From Pseudomonadota bacterium (GTDB lineage: Bacteria > Pseudomonadota > Gammaproteobacteria > Burkholderiales > Methylophilaceae), in NCBI GenBank assembly GCA_029782295.1, contig JAKOVB010000067.1, forward strand, positions 124,001-188,000: 64,000 bases of DNA, in the 5' to 3' direction. Positions 46,416 through 56,413 of the stretch are shown here, one piece after another (the first letter of the stretch is position 1; each line of letters starts with the position of its first letter). The notes under the pieces are model-generated. The model saw only the letters and a list, made by a program, of their open reading frames with translations, ran no database searches and had not been told where the DNA came from. The position numbers were made by a program, and so were the translations under genes.

Positions 46416-48230
46416 TCAGGCGGAATATGGCTGGGTGCGGCGATCCGTGAACAAGGTGTTGCCGGGCATTTTCTTGGCCTGTTTCTTGGCGGAAGAGGCC
46501 GCTGCCGCGACTTCGTGGTGGGAATGGAAATGCACCGGATCCACCAGGACGACACCGATGGACAGGCTGGTGATGGGGTGGAAAACCCGGTTGCCCTGAC
46601 GGTCCTCGGATTCGATCCCGCCGCGAACGATGTCCTCGTCGAGGAAGTGCGAGGTCACGGCTTCCGAAAACCTGTCCAGCAGCGCACGGCAGCGCGTTTC
46701 CCAGTCTGCGCTTTGCAGAAGCGCAATGAAATCATCGCCGCCGATATGGCCGACGAAATCCACTTCAGGATCGACGTGTTCCAGTAACAGTTTGCTGGTC
46801 AGCTTGATGATCTCATCCCCTTTGCGGAAGCCGTAGACATCGTTATAGGGCTTGAAATGATCGAGATCCAGGTAGCAGGCGATGAAGGGGGTCCCGGCAT
46901 CCAGCATGCGATCGATCTGTTCGTTGATCGGGACGTTGCCAGGCAGATGGGTGAGCGGGTTGGCGTAGCGTGCCGCCGCGATCTGCATCTGGGTGATTTC
47001 GCGCAGCAGGTCGTGTCCGCTGCCCATGCCATGGTATGCCCCGCGGTCCGTGATGATGTAGCCCAGCGCCAGATGGTAGGGTTCCATCTCCAGGATCAAG
47101 CTGCTGAGTTCATGCAGGGAGACCGATCGCTCGACGATCAGCGGGGCAGGGTCCATCATCATCTCGCAAGATTTGCGCCCGTAGAGTTCCTTGCCATATT
47201 GTCGGGCAAAACGGTCGATCATGGTGTGGCGACCGATCAGGCCGACCGGAACCCCGTCCTCGACAACCGGGATGGAATGCAGTGATGGGTTCTGCTCGAA
47301 CATCGCGAACACGCACTCGTTGGTGGCTTTTCGGCTGACCGGCTGCACGAACTTGACCAGATTGGCAACCGTGGCCCGGGTTTGCATGAAGCCAGCTGGG
47401 GAGGATTGGATCATGGCTTTAACGCCTCTGAGTGTTTCGAGCACTCCGACCGGGAGCAGAGTTTCCGGTTGCGGCTTGGGGTGTGCGAAATGATATCCCT
47501 GACCGAAAGCCACGCCGAGGTCCCGCACGGTGACCAGTTCCGCGTGGGTTTCGATACCTTCCGCGATCACCCTGCAACCGGAATTCCTGGCGATCTCCTG
47601 GATGGAGCGGACAAACTGCAGTTTGACCGGATCGAGATTGATGTTCTGGATGAAATGCTTGTCAATCTTGACGTAATCCGGCCGGATCTCTGACCACATC
47701 CTCAGGCTGGAAAACCCTTCGCCGAGGTCGTCCATGGCGATCTCGAATCCCATGGCACGGTAGTGTGCAGTCGCTTCACGCAAGGCCACGTAGTCGAGTT
47801 GCGGGGAATTCTCCGTCAGCTCGATCACGATCTGGCTCGGTTGCAGGCCGGATTCCTGAATGCATCGCAGCGTCTGGCCGCTCTTCCAGCCTTCCATCAG
47901 CAGGGTGTCCGGGCTGACATTGAGAAACACCTTGCCCTTGATGCCCAGGCGGCTGAATGACTCCAGTACGACGGCGCGGCTGAGATACTCGATCTCCAGC
48001 GCCAGGTTGCATTCCCGCGCGGCCTGGAAAAGCGCCAGGGGGGAATGAAGCGGGCTGTCGGAAGGACCTCGTATCAGCCCTTCATAGCCGATAATGTCAG
48101 CGTTGCGAAGTTGGACGATGGGCTGATAGATGGCCTTGAGTTGCCGTTCACGAATGATCTGGCGTATGCGTGGAGCCAGGACATTGGGTGCCTGGACAGG
48201 GAAGTTGCTGATTGCGACAGAAGTGGTCAT
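46416..48230 (-). CDS. EAL-CBS-GGDEF cyclic-di-GMP protein
   Basis: A 604-residue soluble protein in the order EAL (about 20-260), CBS pair (about 280-410), GGDEF (about 440-600). The EAL motif reads EGL (YEGLIRG), but the other phosphodiesterase residues look present: ELTEN, MDDLGEGFSSL, VKIDKHF and AEGIET. The GGDEF motif reads GGDDF with a normal CYLDLDHFKPYNDVYG. CBS domains often bind adenine nucleotides, so energy status could set its activity. It could act either way on cyclic-di-GMP. It sits between DUF47-pit and mgtA on its own transcript. Confidence 0.88.
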   Translation of the reverse strand: MTTSVAISNFPVQAPNVLAPRIRQIIRERQLKAIYQPIVQLRNADIIGYEGLIRGPSDSPLHSPLALFQAARECNLALEIEYLSRAVVLESFSRLGIKGKVFLNVSPDTLLMEGWKSGQTLRCIQESGLQPSQIVIELTENSPQLDYVALREATAHYRAMGFEIAMDDLGEGFSSLRMWSEIRPDYVKIDKHFIQNINLDPVKLQFVRSIQEIARNSGCRVIAEGIETHAELVTVRDLGVAFGQGYHFAHPKPQPETLLPVGVLETLRGVKAMIQSSPAGFMQTRATVANLVKFVQPVSRKATNECVFAMFEQNPSLHSIPVVEDGVPVGLIGRHTMIDRFARQYGKELYGRKSCEMMMDPAPLIVERSVSLHELSSLILEMEPYHLALGYIITDRGAYHGMGSGHDLLREITQMQIAAARYANPLTHLPGNVPINEQIDRMLDAGTPFIACYLDLDHFKPYNDVYGFRKGDEIIKLTSKLLLEHVDPEVDFVGHIGGDDFIALLQSADWETRCRALLDRFSEAVTSHFLDEDIVRGGIESEDRQGNRVFHPITSLSIGVVLVDPVHFHSHHEVAAAASSAKKQAKKMPGNTLFTDRRTQPYSA

Positions 48231-48341
48231 TTAGTGCTGCTGTGGTCCGCCATGATTTTAGTCATGCAAGAGTAACGGCCTTGTGTGAAAGTTTTTTGAC
48301 ATTCAGCGATGCATCCGGATGCGATGCATGGCGCGTGTTGA

Positions 48342-51062
48342 CTAATTCAATCCGTAGCGTCGGATGAACCAGCTCTTGATGACCTGCGTGAACATCAGAT
48401 AGGCCAGGACGATTCCCGCCAGGGCGATGCCGTAGCCGGCGGATACCGGGGTGAAGCCGAAATGCAAGGCAAACGGCGAGAACGGCAGCCAGATGGCCAG
48501 CAGGCAGATGGCAATGCTGGTCAGTAGCAAGGGCGTACTCGCCCGGCTTTCCACAAAGGGAATCCGGCCGGTACGGATGATGTGTACGATCAGCGTCTGG
48601 GACAGCAGCGATTCCATGAACCAGCCGGTATGGAACAGCCGGGCATTGTTCCAGGCATCGAACCCGTAGAGCAGAACGGCATACGTGACATAGTCGAACA
48701 AGGAGCTGATCGGACCGAACACCAGCATGTAACGGGCGATATTGCCGATTTCCCACTGCCGTGGCTGGGCCAGGTACTCCTGGTCGACCTCGTCGGTAGC
48801 GATGGTGGTTTGCGACAGGTCGTAGAACAAGTTGTTGAGCAGGATCTGCACAGGCGCCATGGGCAGGAACGGCAGGAACATGCTGGCACCGACCATGCTC
48901 AGCATGTTGCCGAAATTGGAACTGGCGCTCATGCGCAGATACTTGATGATGTTGCCGAAGACGCGCCGCCCCTCCATGACCCCCTGTTCCAGCACCATCA
49001 GGCTTTTCTCCAGCAGGATGATGTCGGCCGATTCCTTGGCGATATCGACGGCGCTATCCACTGAAATGCCGATATCGGCTGCCTTGAGTGCGGGGCCATC
49101 GTTGATGCCATCGCCGAGGAAGCCGACCACGTGCCGGTTCGCGTGTAGCGCGGCGATGATGCGCGATTTCTGTTCCGGAGACAGTTTGACGAAGACGTTG
49201 TTCGCCTCGACGGCCTGTTGCAGCTCGCTGTCATGCATTGCAGCGATTTGTTCGCCGCTTGCCACGCCGCTGATCTGAAGACCGACTTGATGGCAGGTCA
49301 TGGTGGTGACCGCTTCGTTGTCGCCAGTGAGGATTTTCACGGATACGCCATGCTGGTGCAGCGCCGACAGGGCTTCGGCAGCACTGTCGCGCGGCGGGTC
49401 GAAGAAGGCCGTGAATCCCAGCAGGGTCAGGCCGTGCTCGTCGCGATGGGTATACATGCTGCGCACGGCAGGAAACTGCCGGCAAGCGACCGCGATGACC
49501 ATGAATCCCTCGCCGTTCAATTCGTCCTTCAGTGACTTGAGTCGCTCCAGCCATGCCGTATCCAGGGGATGGAGCACGCCATCGATGTCGATCCGGTCGC
49601 AGACGGTCAGCATTTCCTCGACCGCGCCCTTGCACACCAGCAGGTGATGGCGGCCTTCCTGCTCCACGATCACGGACATGCGGCGTCGGTGGAAGTCGAA
49701 CGGCACCTCGTCGACCTTGACGAAGCGTTTATCCACTTCCAGGCCGGTATGGATGTCCGCGTGCTGCAGCACGGCGATGTCCAGCATGTTCTTGAGGCCG
49801 GTCTGGTGATAGCTGTTGAGATAGGCGTGCTGCAGGACCTTGAGGCAATCGCTGCCGTTCGCGTCGACGTGTTTCTCGAGGACCACGCGTCCCTGCGTCA
49901 GGGTCCCGGTCTTGTCCGTGCAGAGTACGTCCATCGCCCCGAAATTCTGGATCGCGTTGAGACGCTTGACGATGACCTTCATGCGCGACAGGCTGATCGC
50001 GCCCTTGCTCAGGTTGATGGTCACGATCATCGGCAGCATTTCGGGTGCGAGGCCGACGGCGACGGCAACGGCGAACAGGAACGCCTGCATCCAGTCCCCC
50101 TTGGTCAGCCCATTGAGGGCAAACACCAGTGGCACCATCACCAGCATGAAACGCAGCATCAGCATGGCGAATCGCTGTACCCCCTTCTCGAAGCTGGTGC
50201 CCGGACGCTGTTCGGTGATGTTCCTGGCCAGCGCGCCGAAATAGGTGGTCGCCCCGGTACGCAGCACCACGGCGCTGGCCGTGCCGCTGACGACGTTGCT
50301 GCCCATGAAGCACAGGTTGCAGCATTCCAGGATGTTGCGTGCGTCGCCTGTCAGTTGCGCGTGTTTTTCCACCGGAAGCGATTCCCCGGTGAGCGTGGAC
50401 TGGTTGACGTATAGATCCTTGCTTTGCAGGATGCGGACATCGGCCGGGACCATGTCGCCCGCGGAGAGGTGGATGATATCCCCCGGCACGAGCGCATCGA
50501 TGGGAAGGTCGCTAATGCGGGGGCCTTGCGGATGCAGATGGATCTCGAACGCGTCGACGATTTCCGCGGGCACCCCCAGTCGCTTGTCCTGCCGCAGTAC
50601 ACTGGCGGTCGACCGGACCATGTGGCGCAACTGTTCCGCCGCATTCCCGGAACGAAATTCCTGCACGAAGGAAAGCAGTGTGCTCATGACCACCATCAGG
50701 CTGATCATGATGGCGGAGGTCAGGTCGCCCATGGACGCGGAAATGCCGGAAATGGTCAGCAGCAGCAGGTTGATGGCGCTGAGGAAATGGTGGGCCAGTT
50801 GTGCCGGCCAGGTCGGGCGCCGCTCGGCGGCGATGGTGTTGCGACCGAAACGGTGCAGTCGTTCTTCGGCTTCGCGGTCCAGCAGCCCGCTGGAGGAAGT
50901 TCCCAGGGCTCTGAGCACGAACGCCGGTTCGCTGCGGGCGATTCCCGCGAGGTCCATGGTGGCCGGGTCGGCCAGCATGTTCCGTTGTTCAGTATCGGGG
51001 CCGTCTGGCTGGGGTTTCCCCCGGACGGCAGGATGCCGGCGGGGGAGGATGGGGGGTGACAT
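48342..51062 (-). CDS. mgtA: Magnesium-transporting P-type ATPase
   Basis: A 906-residue P-type ATPase that imports Mg2+. Motifs: LTGESLPVEK (actuator), DKTGTLTQG (phosphorylated Asp), VGFLGDGINDGPALKAADIG (hinge) and the MgtA/MgtB signature SADIILLEKSLMVLEQGV followed by KYLRMSASSNFGNM. About ten membrane helices. The first 28 residues are Pro/Arg-rich; an ATG at codon 29 is an alternative start. It follows pstB after 39 bp, so it could be read from the pst promoter or its own. Confidence 0.93.
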   Translation of the reverse strand: MSPPILPRRHPAVRGKPQPDGPDTEQRNMLADPATMDLAGIARSEPAFVLRALGTSSSGLLDREAEERLHRFGRNTIAAERRPTWPAQLAHHFLSAINLLLLTISGISASMGDLTSAIMISLMVVMSTLLSFVQEFRSGNAAEQLRHMVRSTASVLRQDKRLGVPAEIVDAFEIHLHPQGPRISDLPIDALVPGDIIHLSAGDMVPADVRILQSKDLYVNQSTLTGESLPVEKHAQLTGDARNILECCNLCFMGSNVVSGTASAVVLRTGATTYFGALARNITEQRPGTSFEKGVQRFAMLMLRFMLVMVPLVFALNGLTKGDWMQAFLFAVAVAVGLAPEMLPMIVTINLSKGAISLSRMKVIVKRLNAIQNFGAMDVLCTDKTGTLTQGRVVLEKHVDANGSDCLKVLQHAYLNSYHQTGLKNMLDIAVLQHADIHTGLEVDKRFVKVDEVPFDFHRRRMSVIVEQEGRHHLLVCKGAVEEMLTVCDRIDIDGVLHPLDTAWLERLKSLKDELNGEGFMVIAVACRQFPAVRSMYTHRDEHGLTLLGFTAFFDPPRDSAAEALSALHQHGVSVKILTGDNEAVTTMTCHQVGLQISGVASGEQIAAMHDSELQQAVEANNVFVKLSPEQKSRIIAALHANRHVVGFLGDGINDGPALKAADIGISVDSAVDIAKESADIILLEKSLMVLEQGVMEGRRVFGNIIKYLRMSASSNFGNMLSMVGASMFLPFLPMAPVQILLNNLFYDLSQTTIATDEVDQEYLAQPRQWEIGNIARYMLVFGPISSLFDYVTYAVLLYGFDAWNNARLFHTGWFMESLLSQTLIVHIIRTGRIPFVESRASTPLLLTSIAICLLAIWLPFSPFALHFGFTPVSAGYGIALAGIVLAYLMFTQVIKSWFIRRYGLN

Positions 51063-51101
51063 TGTCAGGCGACAGTCAGTCAGTGCGCCCTGCCGGGAGG
51101 A

Positions 51102-51863
51102 TTAACCGAACTTGCCGGTGATGTAGTCTTCGGTTTCGCGTCTGGCCGGCTTGGTGAACATCATGTCGGTGACGCCGAATTCGATCAGTTCGCCCAGATA
51201 CATGTAGGCGGTGTAGTCCGACACACGGGCGGCCTGTTGCATGTTGTGCGTCACGATGACGATGGTGTAATCCGTCTTCAGTTCGTGGATCAGTTCTTCG
51301 ATGCGTGCGGTGGAAATCGGATCCAGCGCGGAACAGGGCTCGTCCAGCAGCAGCACTTCAGGCTTGACAGCGATGCCGCGCGCGATGCACAGACGTTGCT
51401 GCTGGCCGCCGGAAAGGCTGGTGCCGCTCTGGTCCAGCTTGTCCTTGACCTCGTTCCACAGTGCAGCCTTGCGCAACGCCCATTCGACGCGGTCGTTCAG
51501 ATCGGTTTTCTTCAGGTTTTCATACAGCTTGATGCCGAATGCGATGTTGTCATAGATCGACATCGGGAACGGCGTCGGTTTCTGGAACACCATGCCAACC
51601 TTGGCGCGCAACAGGTTGAGGTCCTGCTTGGCGTCGAGCACGTTTTCGCCGTCCAGAATGATTTCGCCCTTGGCGACCTGTTTCGGGTACAGCTGGTACA
51701 TGCGGTTGAACGTGCGCAGCAACGTGGATTTTCCGCAGCCGGAGGGGCCGATGAAGGCCGTGACGCGGTTGTCCGGAATATCCATGTTGATGTTCTTCAG
51801 GGCATGGAAGTTGCCGTAATAGAAGTTCAGGTTCTTGACTTCAATCTTTTTCGCTTCGGACAT
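51102..51863 (-). CDS. pstB: Phosphate ABC transporter, ATPase
   Basis: ATPase of the high-affinity phosphate importer. Walker [12 protein letters not shown]-loop [11 protein letters not shown], signature [15 protein letters not shown], Walker [17 protein letters not shown] 51863 gives 253 residues, with AGGAAA eight bases upstream. A start at 51926 overlaps the pstA stop (TAATG) and adds 21 residues; the shorter form is preferred for its ribosome site. No phoU follows; mgtA does. Confidence 0.92.
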   Translation of the reverse strand: MSEAKKIEVKNLNFYYGNFHALKNINMDIPDNRVTAFIGPSGCGKSTLLRTFNRMYQLYPKQVAKGEIILDGENVLDAKQDLNLLRAKVGMVFQKPTPFPMSIYDNIAFGIKLYENLKKTDLNDRVEWALRKAALWNEVKDKLDQSGTSLSGGQQQRLCIARGIAVKPEVLLLDEPCSALDPISTARIEELIHELKTDYTIVIVTHNMQQAARVSDYTAYMYLGELIEFGVTDMMFTKPARRETEDYITGKFG

Positions 51864-51925
51864 AGCGGTTTCCTGTGGATATTCCGGGTGCATGAGATGG
51901 GGGGGGGTCAGGTGCAGTTCGCTCA

Positions 51926-52780
51926 TTATGCGTTATTGCCTTTGCGGAAGATGGAACGCGCGAGAATGTTGAGTCCGAGGACAAACAGCGTGATCAGGAG
52001 CGCGCCGGCCCAGGCCAGATGGTGCCAGTCTTCATAAGGGCTCATGGCGAACTGGAAGATGATCACGGCGAGGCTGGACATCGGGCCATTCAGGTCGCTG
52101 CTCCAGAACTGGTTGTTCAATGCCGTGAACAGCAGCGGTGCGGTTTCACCGGCAATGCGGGCCACGGCCAGCAGGATCCCCGTGAGGATGCCGGCATGCG
52201 CAGCTCGGTAAGACACCATGACGACCACCTTCCATTGTGGGGCGCCCAGCGCCGCTGCGGCTTCCCGCAGGCTGTTAGGCACGAGTTGAAGCATGTTCTC
52301 GGTCGTGCGCACCACGACTGGCAGCACGATCAATGCCAATGCGAAGGCGCCGGCCCAGCCGGAGAAATGCCCCATTCGATGTACGACCAGTTCGTACACG
52401 AACAGGCCAATGACGATGGAAGGTGCAGATAACAGGATATCGTTGATGAAGCGAGTCGATGGTGCCAGCCAGCCTCCGCGACCGAATTCAGCCAGATAGG
52501 TGCCAGCCAGGATACCGATCGGAGTGCCGATGAGCGTGGCCGTGACCACCATGAGCAAGCTCCCGACGATGGCGTTGAGCAGGCCGCCTTGGCTACCGGG
52601 CGGCGGGGTCATTTTGGTGAACGCACTTATGCCGAGGTGGCCGATGCCTGTGCTGATCAGCGTCCATAGAATCCATGCCAGGAAGAAAAGTGCAAATGCC
52701 ACGGCCATCATGGAAATCGTCAGATTGAACGCATTGACGACGCGACGGCGCAGGTAGCGCTTGTAGTCAAGGCCGGTCAT
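51926..52780 (-). CDS. pstA: Phosphate ABC transporter, permease PstA
   Basis: A 284-residue inner-membrane permease with about six helices. It has [56 protein letters not shown] and the EAA-like loop [16 protein letters not shown] that docks on PstB. It starts at ATG 52780, overlapping the pstC stop (ATGA), so PstC and PstA are translationally coupled. Confidence 0.92.
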   Translation of the reverse strand: MTGLDYKRYLRRRVVNAFNLTISMMAVAFALFFLAWILWTLISTGIGHLGISAFTKMTPPPGSQGGLLNAIVGSLLMVVTATLIGTPIGILAGTYLAEFGRGGWLAPSTRFINDILLSAPSIVIGLFVYELVVHRMGHFSGWAGAFALALIVLPVVVRTTENMLQLVPNSLREAAAALGAPQWKVVVMVSYRAAHAGILTGILLAVARIAGETAPLLFTALNNQFWSSDLNGPMSSLAVIIFQFAMSPYEDWHHLAWAGALLITLFVLGLNILARSIFRKGNNA

Positions 52781-53730
52781 GATTGTTTTCCTTCTCTCGA
52801 GGCCAGTTTGATCAGCAACAGTTTGGCAAGTGCCAGCACGATGAATGTGATGACGAACAGCAGCATGCCGAGCGTGATCAGCGACGATGTGTAGAGATCG
52901 CCCACCGCCTCTGTAAACTCATTTGCCAGTGCCGAGGAAATGGTGTTGCCGGGCATCAGCAACGACATGGACAGTTCGTGCGCGTTACCGATGACGAAAG
53001 TGACCGCCATGGTCTCGCCCAGTGCGCGGCCCAGGCCCAGCATGATGCCCCCCACAACCCCGACTTTGGTATAGGGCAGCACGACGTTCCATACCACCTC
53101 CCAGGTGGTCGAACCCAGTCCATAAGCGGATTCCTTGAGCATGGGCGGGACGACTTCGAACACGTCGCGCATCACTGATGCGATGAATGGAATCACCATA
53201 ATGGCGAGGATGAAGCCGGCGGTCAGCATGCCGATGCCCATGGGCGGACCTTCGAAAAAATGCCCGACCAGCGGTAGCGTGCTCATGTGGTCGTTAATCC
53301 ACGGTTCGAGATGGTCGGCAAACCACGGGGCGAACACGAACAGCCCCCACATGCCATAGATGATGCTGGGGATGCCTGCCAGCAGTTCGATGGCGATGCC
53401 AAGCGGGCGCTTGAGCCAGGCGGGGCAAAGTTCAGTGATGAATAATGCGATACCGAAGCTGACCGGCACACCGATCAACATGGCGATGACAGAAGTGGCA
53501 ACGGTCCCGAAGATTGGTACAACCGCGCCGAATTGCTGCGTGACAGGATTCCATTCGTCGCTGACGAAGAAATGGAAACCGAAAGATTTGAGTGCTGGCA
53601 GGCTGGCCACAGTCAATGTGACCATGATGCCCATCAGCAGGGCGAGCACCAGAAATGCGAACAGCCGGGTTGTGTTGTGAAACAACGTGTCCAGTAGGGC
53701 GTGTGAATTTCTTGGCGTCGGTTGGCTCAT
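52777..53730 (-). CDS. pstC: Phosphate ABC transporter, permease PstC
   Basis: A 317-residue permease with six or so helices and family blocks [58 protein letters not shown] and the docking loop [18 protein letters not shown]. It is the second gene of pstSCAB. Eighty-four bases and a hairpin separate it from pstS. Confidence 0.93.
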   Translation of the reverse strand: MSQPTPRNSHALLDTLFHNTTRLFAFLVLALLMGIMVTLTVASLPALKSFGFHFFVSDEWNPVTQQFGAVVPIFGTVATSVIAMLIGVPVSFGIALFITELCPAWLKRPLGIAIELLAGIPSIIYGMWGLFVFAPWFADHLEPWINDHMSTLPLVGHFFEGPPMGIGMLTAGFILAIMVIPFIASVMRDVFEVVPPMLKESAYGLGSTTWEVVWNVVLPYTKVGVVGGIMLGLGRALGETMAVTFVIGNAHELSMSLLMPGNTISSALANEFTEAVGDLYTSSLITLGMLLFVITFIVLALAKLLLIKLASREGKQS

Positions 53731-53748
53731 GTTCTGCTCATAATTGAT

Positions 53749-53770
53749 GGGGGAAGGCGAACCTTCCCCC
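53749..53770 (-). terminator. Hairpin between pstS and pstC
   Basis: A perfect 9-bp stem: GGGGGAAGG (53749-53757) with CCTTCCCCC (53762-53770), four-base loop; on the minus strand the loop is TTCG. No T-run follows. It more likely protects pstS mRNA or reduces read-through into pstC than ends transcription fully, which would fit the high need for the binding protein. Confidence 0.55.
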
Positions 53771-53814
53771 CATTTGATACCAGATGTGCAGCAGGGACGA
53801 CCCTGCAGCAGATC

Positions 53815-54861
53815 TTACTTCCAGACGGCGGTGCCGTCCTTGCCCTTGATATTGTTCTTCCAGTGGGTCTGGATTTGCTGAACAACGGTATCGGGCAGAG
53901 GTACGTAACCCAGTTGCTCAGCCATCTTGTCCCCCTCAGTGTAGCCAAAGTTGAAGAAATTGAGAACTTCCTTCGCAGCGGCAGGGTTGTCCTGAGACTT
54001 GTGCATCAGGATAAACGTAGCAGCAGCGATCGGCCAGGATTCCTTACCAGGTTCGTTGGTCAGGATTTCGTAGAAGCCAGGAGCCTTGGACCATTCGGCA
54101 TATTTTGCAGCCGCCTGGAAGCTTGCCAGGTTCGGTTCAACGAACACACCTTCTTTGTTCTTCATGGAAGCGACAGCCAGGTGGTTCTGCTCGGCATAAG
54201 CATATTCCACATAGCCGATGGAGTACTTGATGCGCTGGACATAAGAAGCCACGCCTTCGTTGCCCTTGCCACCCACGCCGGTCGGCCAGGAAACGGCGGT
54301 GTCGGCACCAACCTTGGTTTTCCACTCTTCGCTGACCTTGCTGAGGTAATTGGCAAAGTTGAAGGTGGTGCCGGAGCCGTCGGAACGATGGACAACGGTA
54401 ATCGGCTTGGAGGGCAGGTTCAGATCCGGGTTCAGTGCCTTGATGGCTGCATCGTCCCATTGCGTGATCTTCTTCATGAAAATGTCGGCCAGCACTTCAC
54501 CGTTCAGGCGCAGCTTGCCGGAAGCCACACCTTCGACGTTGTAGATGGGAGCGATGCCACCGACCACGGTCGGGAACTGCATCAGGCCATCCTTGTTCAG
54601 TTGATCGGCCGTCAGCGGCTTGTCGGAAGCACCGAAATTGACGGTTTTGGCCTGGATCTGCTTGATACCGCCGCCCGAGCCGATGGACTGATAGTTCAGC
54701 TTGACACCGGTCTTGGTGTTGTAGGCTTCTGCCCACTTGGCATAAATCGGGTACGGGAACGTCGCACCAGCACCGGTAATGTCCGTGGCTTGCGCGTTCA
54801 GGGTAAAGGCAAAGCCAGCCATGGCGATGGTGCCGGTCAATGTACGGGTGATATTTCGCAT
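53815..54861 (-). CDS. pstS: Phosphate-binding periplasmic protein
   Basis: A 348-residue periplasmic protein with an N-terminal signal peptide (ending near LNAQATDI) that delivers phosphate to PstCA. Blocks DITGAGATFPYPIYAKW, NYQSIGSGGGIKQI, VVHRSDGSGTTFNF and SIGYVEYAYA are diagnostic of PstS. ATG 54861 is chosen for GGAG six bases before it and for the signal peptide. It is the first gene of the operon, with a PhoB-box-like site upstream. Confidence 0.95.
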   Translation of the reverse strand: MRNITRTLTGTIAMAGFAFTLNAQATDITGAGATFPYPIYAKWAEAYNTKTGVKLNYQSIGSGGGIKQIQAKTVNFGASDKPLTADQLNKDGLMQFPTVVGGIAPIYNVEGVASGKLRLNGEVLADIFMKKITQWDDAAIKALNPDLNLPSKPITVVHRSDGSGTTFNFANYLSKVSEEWKTKVGADTAVSWPTGVGGKGNEGVASYVQRIKYSIGYVEYAYAEQNHLAVASMKNKEGVFVEPNLASFQAAAKYAEWSKAPGFYEILTNEPGKESWPIAAATFILMHKSQDNPAAAKEVLNFFNFGYTEGDKMAEQLGYVPLPDTVVQQIQTHWKNNIKGKDGTAVWK

Positions 54862-54911
54862 CTGCTTCTCCAAAGGGGTTTTAAGATCGTTGCGAATGAT
54901 AGGCCGCAATT

Positions 54912-54929
54912 ATTACACTTTTATGAATA
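54912..54929 (-). promoter_or_regulatory. PhoB-box-like sequence upstream of pstS
   Basis: On the minus strand TATTCATAAAAGTGTAAT matches CTGTCATAAAACTGTCAC at 12 of 18 positions, 51 bases upstream of pstS and in its reading direction. pst operons are classic PhoB targets. Confidence 0.5.
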
Positions 54930-55010
54930 TCGGTCTCGCGCCTGTCATGGTTGCTTCTCGACAGGAAATCACTAACATGGATGCATGGGTAATCAGCGTA
55001 GGGGGGATCG

Positions 55011-56270
55011 ATGACGGAATTATTATCCAACGGGGTTGGCCTGGCTGCCCTGCCAGCTTTTACGACCAGCCTGGCGCTGGGCCTGCTGATCGGGCTGGAG
55101 CGTGAACGCAGTCCCGCGGCCAAGGCCGGGTTGCGGACCTTTGCCTTGACCGCCCTGTTAGGGACCGTGCTGGCCATGCTATCCGAACATTTTTCTTCTC
55201 CCTGGTTGCTGGTCGCTGGCCTTGGCGGGATTGCCGTCATGATCGTTGCGGCATATATCGGCGATGACAGCGACGAGGATCCCGGGACGACCACGCAGGC
55301 GGCGCTGATGTTGTGCTTCGGCCTGGGGGCCATGGTCTGGTTCGATTACAGCACCCTGGCCATCATGTTGGCTATCGTCACGACCGTGCTGCTGCATTTC
55401 AAGCCCGAGTTGCAGCAGATGACCAAGACGCTGACGCGGCGCGATCTGCAATCCATATTGCAGTTCGCCGTGCTGTCTTTCATCATCCTGCCAGTCCTGC
55501 CCAATCAGGACTATGGTCCGTACTCGGCTTTCAATCCCTACCAGACCTGGCTGATGGTGGTGCTGATTTCCGGGGTGAGCCTGGCCGGGTATGTGGCCTT
55601 GCGGGCTGTCGGGCATCGCTTTGGCGCACCGCTGCTGGGCTTCCTCGGCGGGCTGGTGTCGAGTACCGCGACGACGCTGGTTTATGCGCGCCATAGCCGC
55701 AACGGTGAGGCCATGGGGCGACTGGCAGTCGTGGTGATCCTGATTGCCAATCTGGTCGTGCTGGTGCGATTGTCGGTCGTCAGTTCGGTGGTCTCGCCCA
55801 AAATCCTGCCGCATATTCTGCCGGTTCTGCTGGGCGGTTTTGCGGCCGGGCTGCTGGTGACTTTCTGGATGTGGCGCAATATCCACCGAGATGGGGAATC
55901 CCCCATGCCGGAGTTCACCAATCCGACGGAGATCAAGACCGCGCTGGGATTCGGTGCGATGTATGCGGCAGTGCTCTTCTGTGCGGCGTGGCTTTCCGAT
56001 TATGCGGGCAGCAGCGGCCTTTATGCACTGGCGGTGGTGTCCGGACTGACCGATGTTGACGCGATATCGCTGTCCAGCCTGCGCCTGTTCGAACTCGGTA
56101 AGCTGGGTGCCGATCAGGCCGTGATGGCCATCACCATCGCTTACCTTTCCAATCTTGCTTTCAAGTTCGGACTGGTGGTGACGGTGGGCGGTGCGGCGCT
56201 GGCCAGACGATGTGCGCCCGGTGTGGTGGCGGTTGCGGCAGGCCTCGGCGGCATGCTGCTGATGATGTAG
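55011..56270 (+). CDS. MgtC/SapB-like membrane protein with DUF4010
   Basis: A 419-residue inner-membrane protein. The N-terminal MgtC-like part has SLALGLLIGLERERSP, GLRTFALTALLG and TTQAALMLCFGLGAM. The C-terminal half resembles DUF4010, with several helices (SSTATTLVYARHS, SGLTDVDAISLSSLRLFELG). The family is linked to survival at low Mg2+ or phosphate, but its action is unclear. It is divergent from pstS with 149 bp between. Confidence 0.8.
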   Translation: MTELLSNGVGLAALPAFTTSLALGLLIGLERERSPAAKAGLRTFALTALLGTVLAMLSEHFSSPWLLVAGLGGIAVMIVAAYIGDDSDEDPGTTTQAALMLCFGLGAMVWFDYSTLAIMLAIVTTVLLHFKPELQQMTKTLTRRDLQSILQFAVLSFIILPVLPNQDYGPYSAFNPYQTWLMVVLISGVSLAGYVALRAVGHRFGAPLLGFLGGLVSSTATTLVYARHSRNGEAMGRLAVVVILIANLVVLVRLSVVSSVVSPKILPHILPVLLGGFAAGLLVTFWMWRNIHRDGESPMPEFTNPTEIKTALGFGAMYAAVLFCAAWLSDYAGSSGLYALAVVSGLTDVDAISLSSLRLFELGKLGADQAVMAITIAYLSNLAFKFGLVVTVGGAALARRCAPGVVAVAAGLGGMLLMM

Positions 56271-56283
56271 CTCCGCTTCTTCC

Positions 56284-56312
56284 TGGGGCGGCAAGCCGTG
56301 CGGCCCGCCCCA
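56284..56312 (+). terminator. Hairpin after the MgtC/SapB-like gene
   Basis: TGGGGCGG (56284-56291) pairs perfectly with CCGCCCCA (56305-56312), with an inner GCCG/CGGC stem. It begins 14 bases after the stop. No clear T-run, so termination strength is uncertain. Confidence 0.45.
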
Positions 56313-56413
56313 TTCAGGTGCATTCTCCCTGCTGTAAGTGCGGGGTTTTGCGTAACCTGTTGATATTCAACATTAAGTAATGTTGGCACGACCATTGCTG
56401 ATGTCATGTCATC

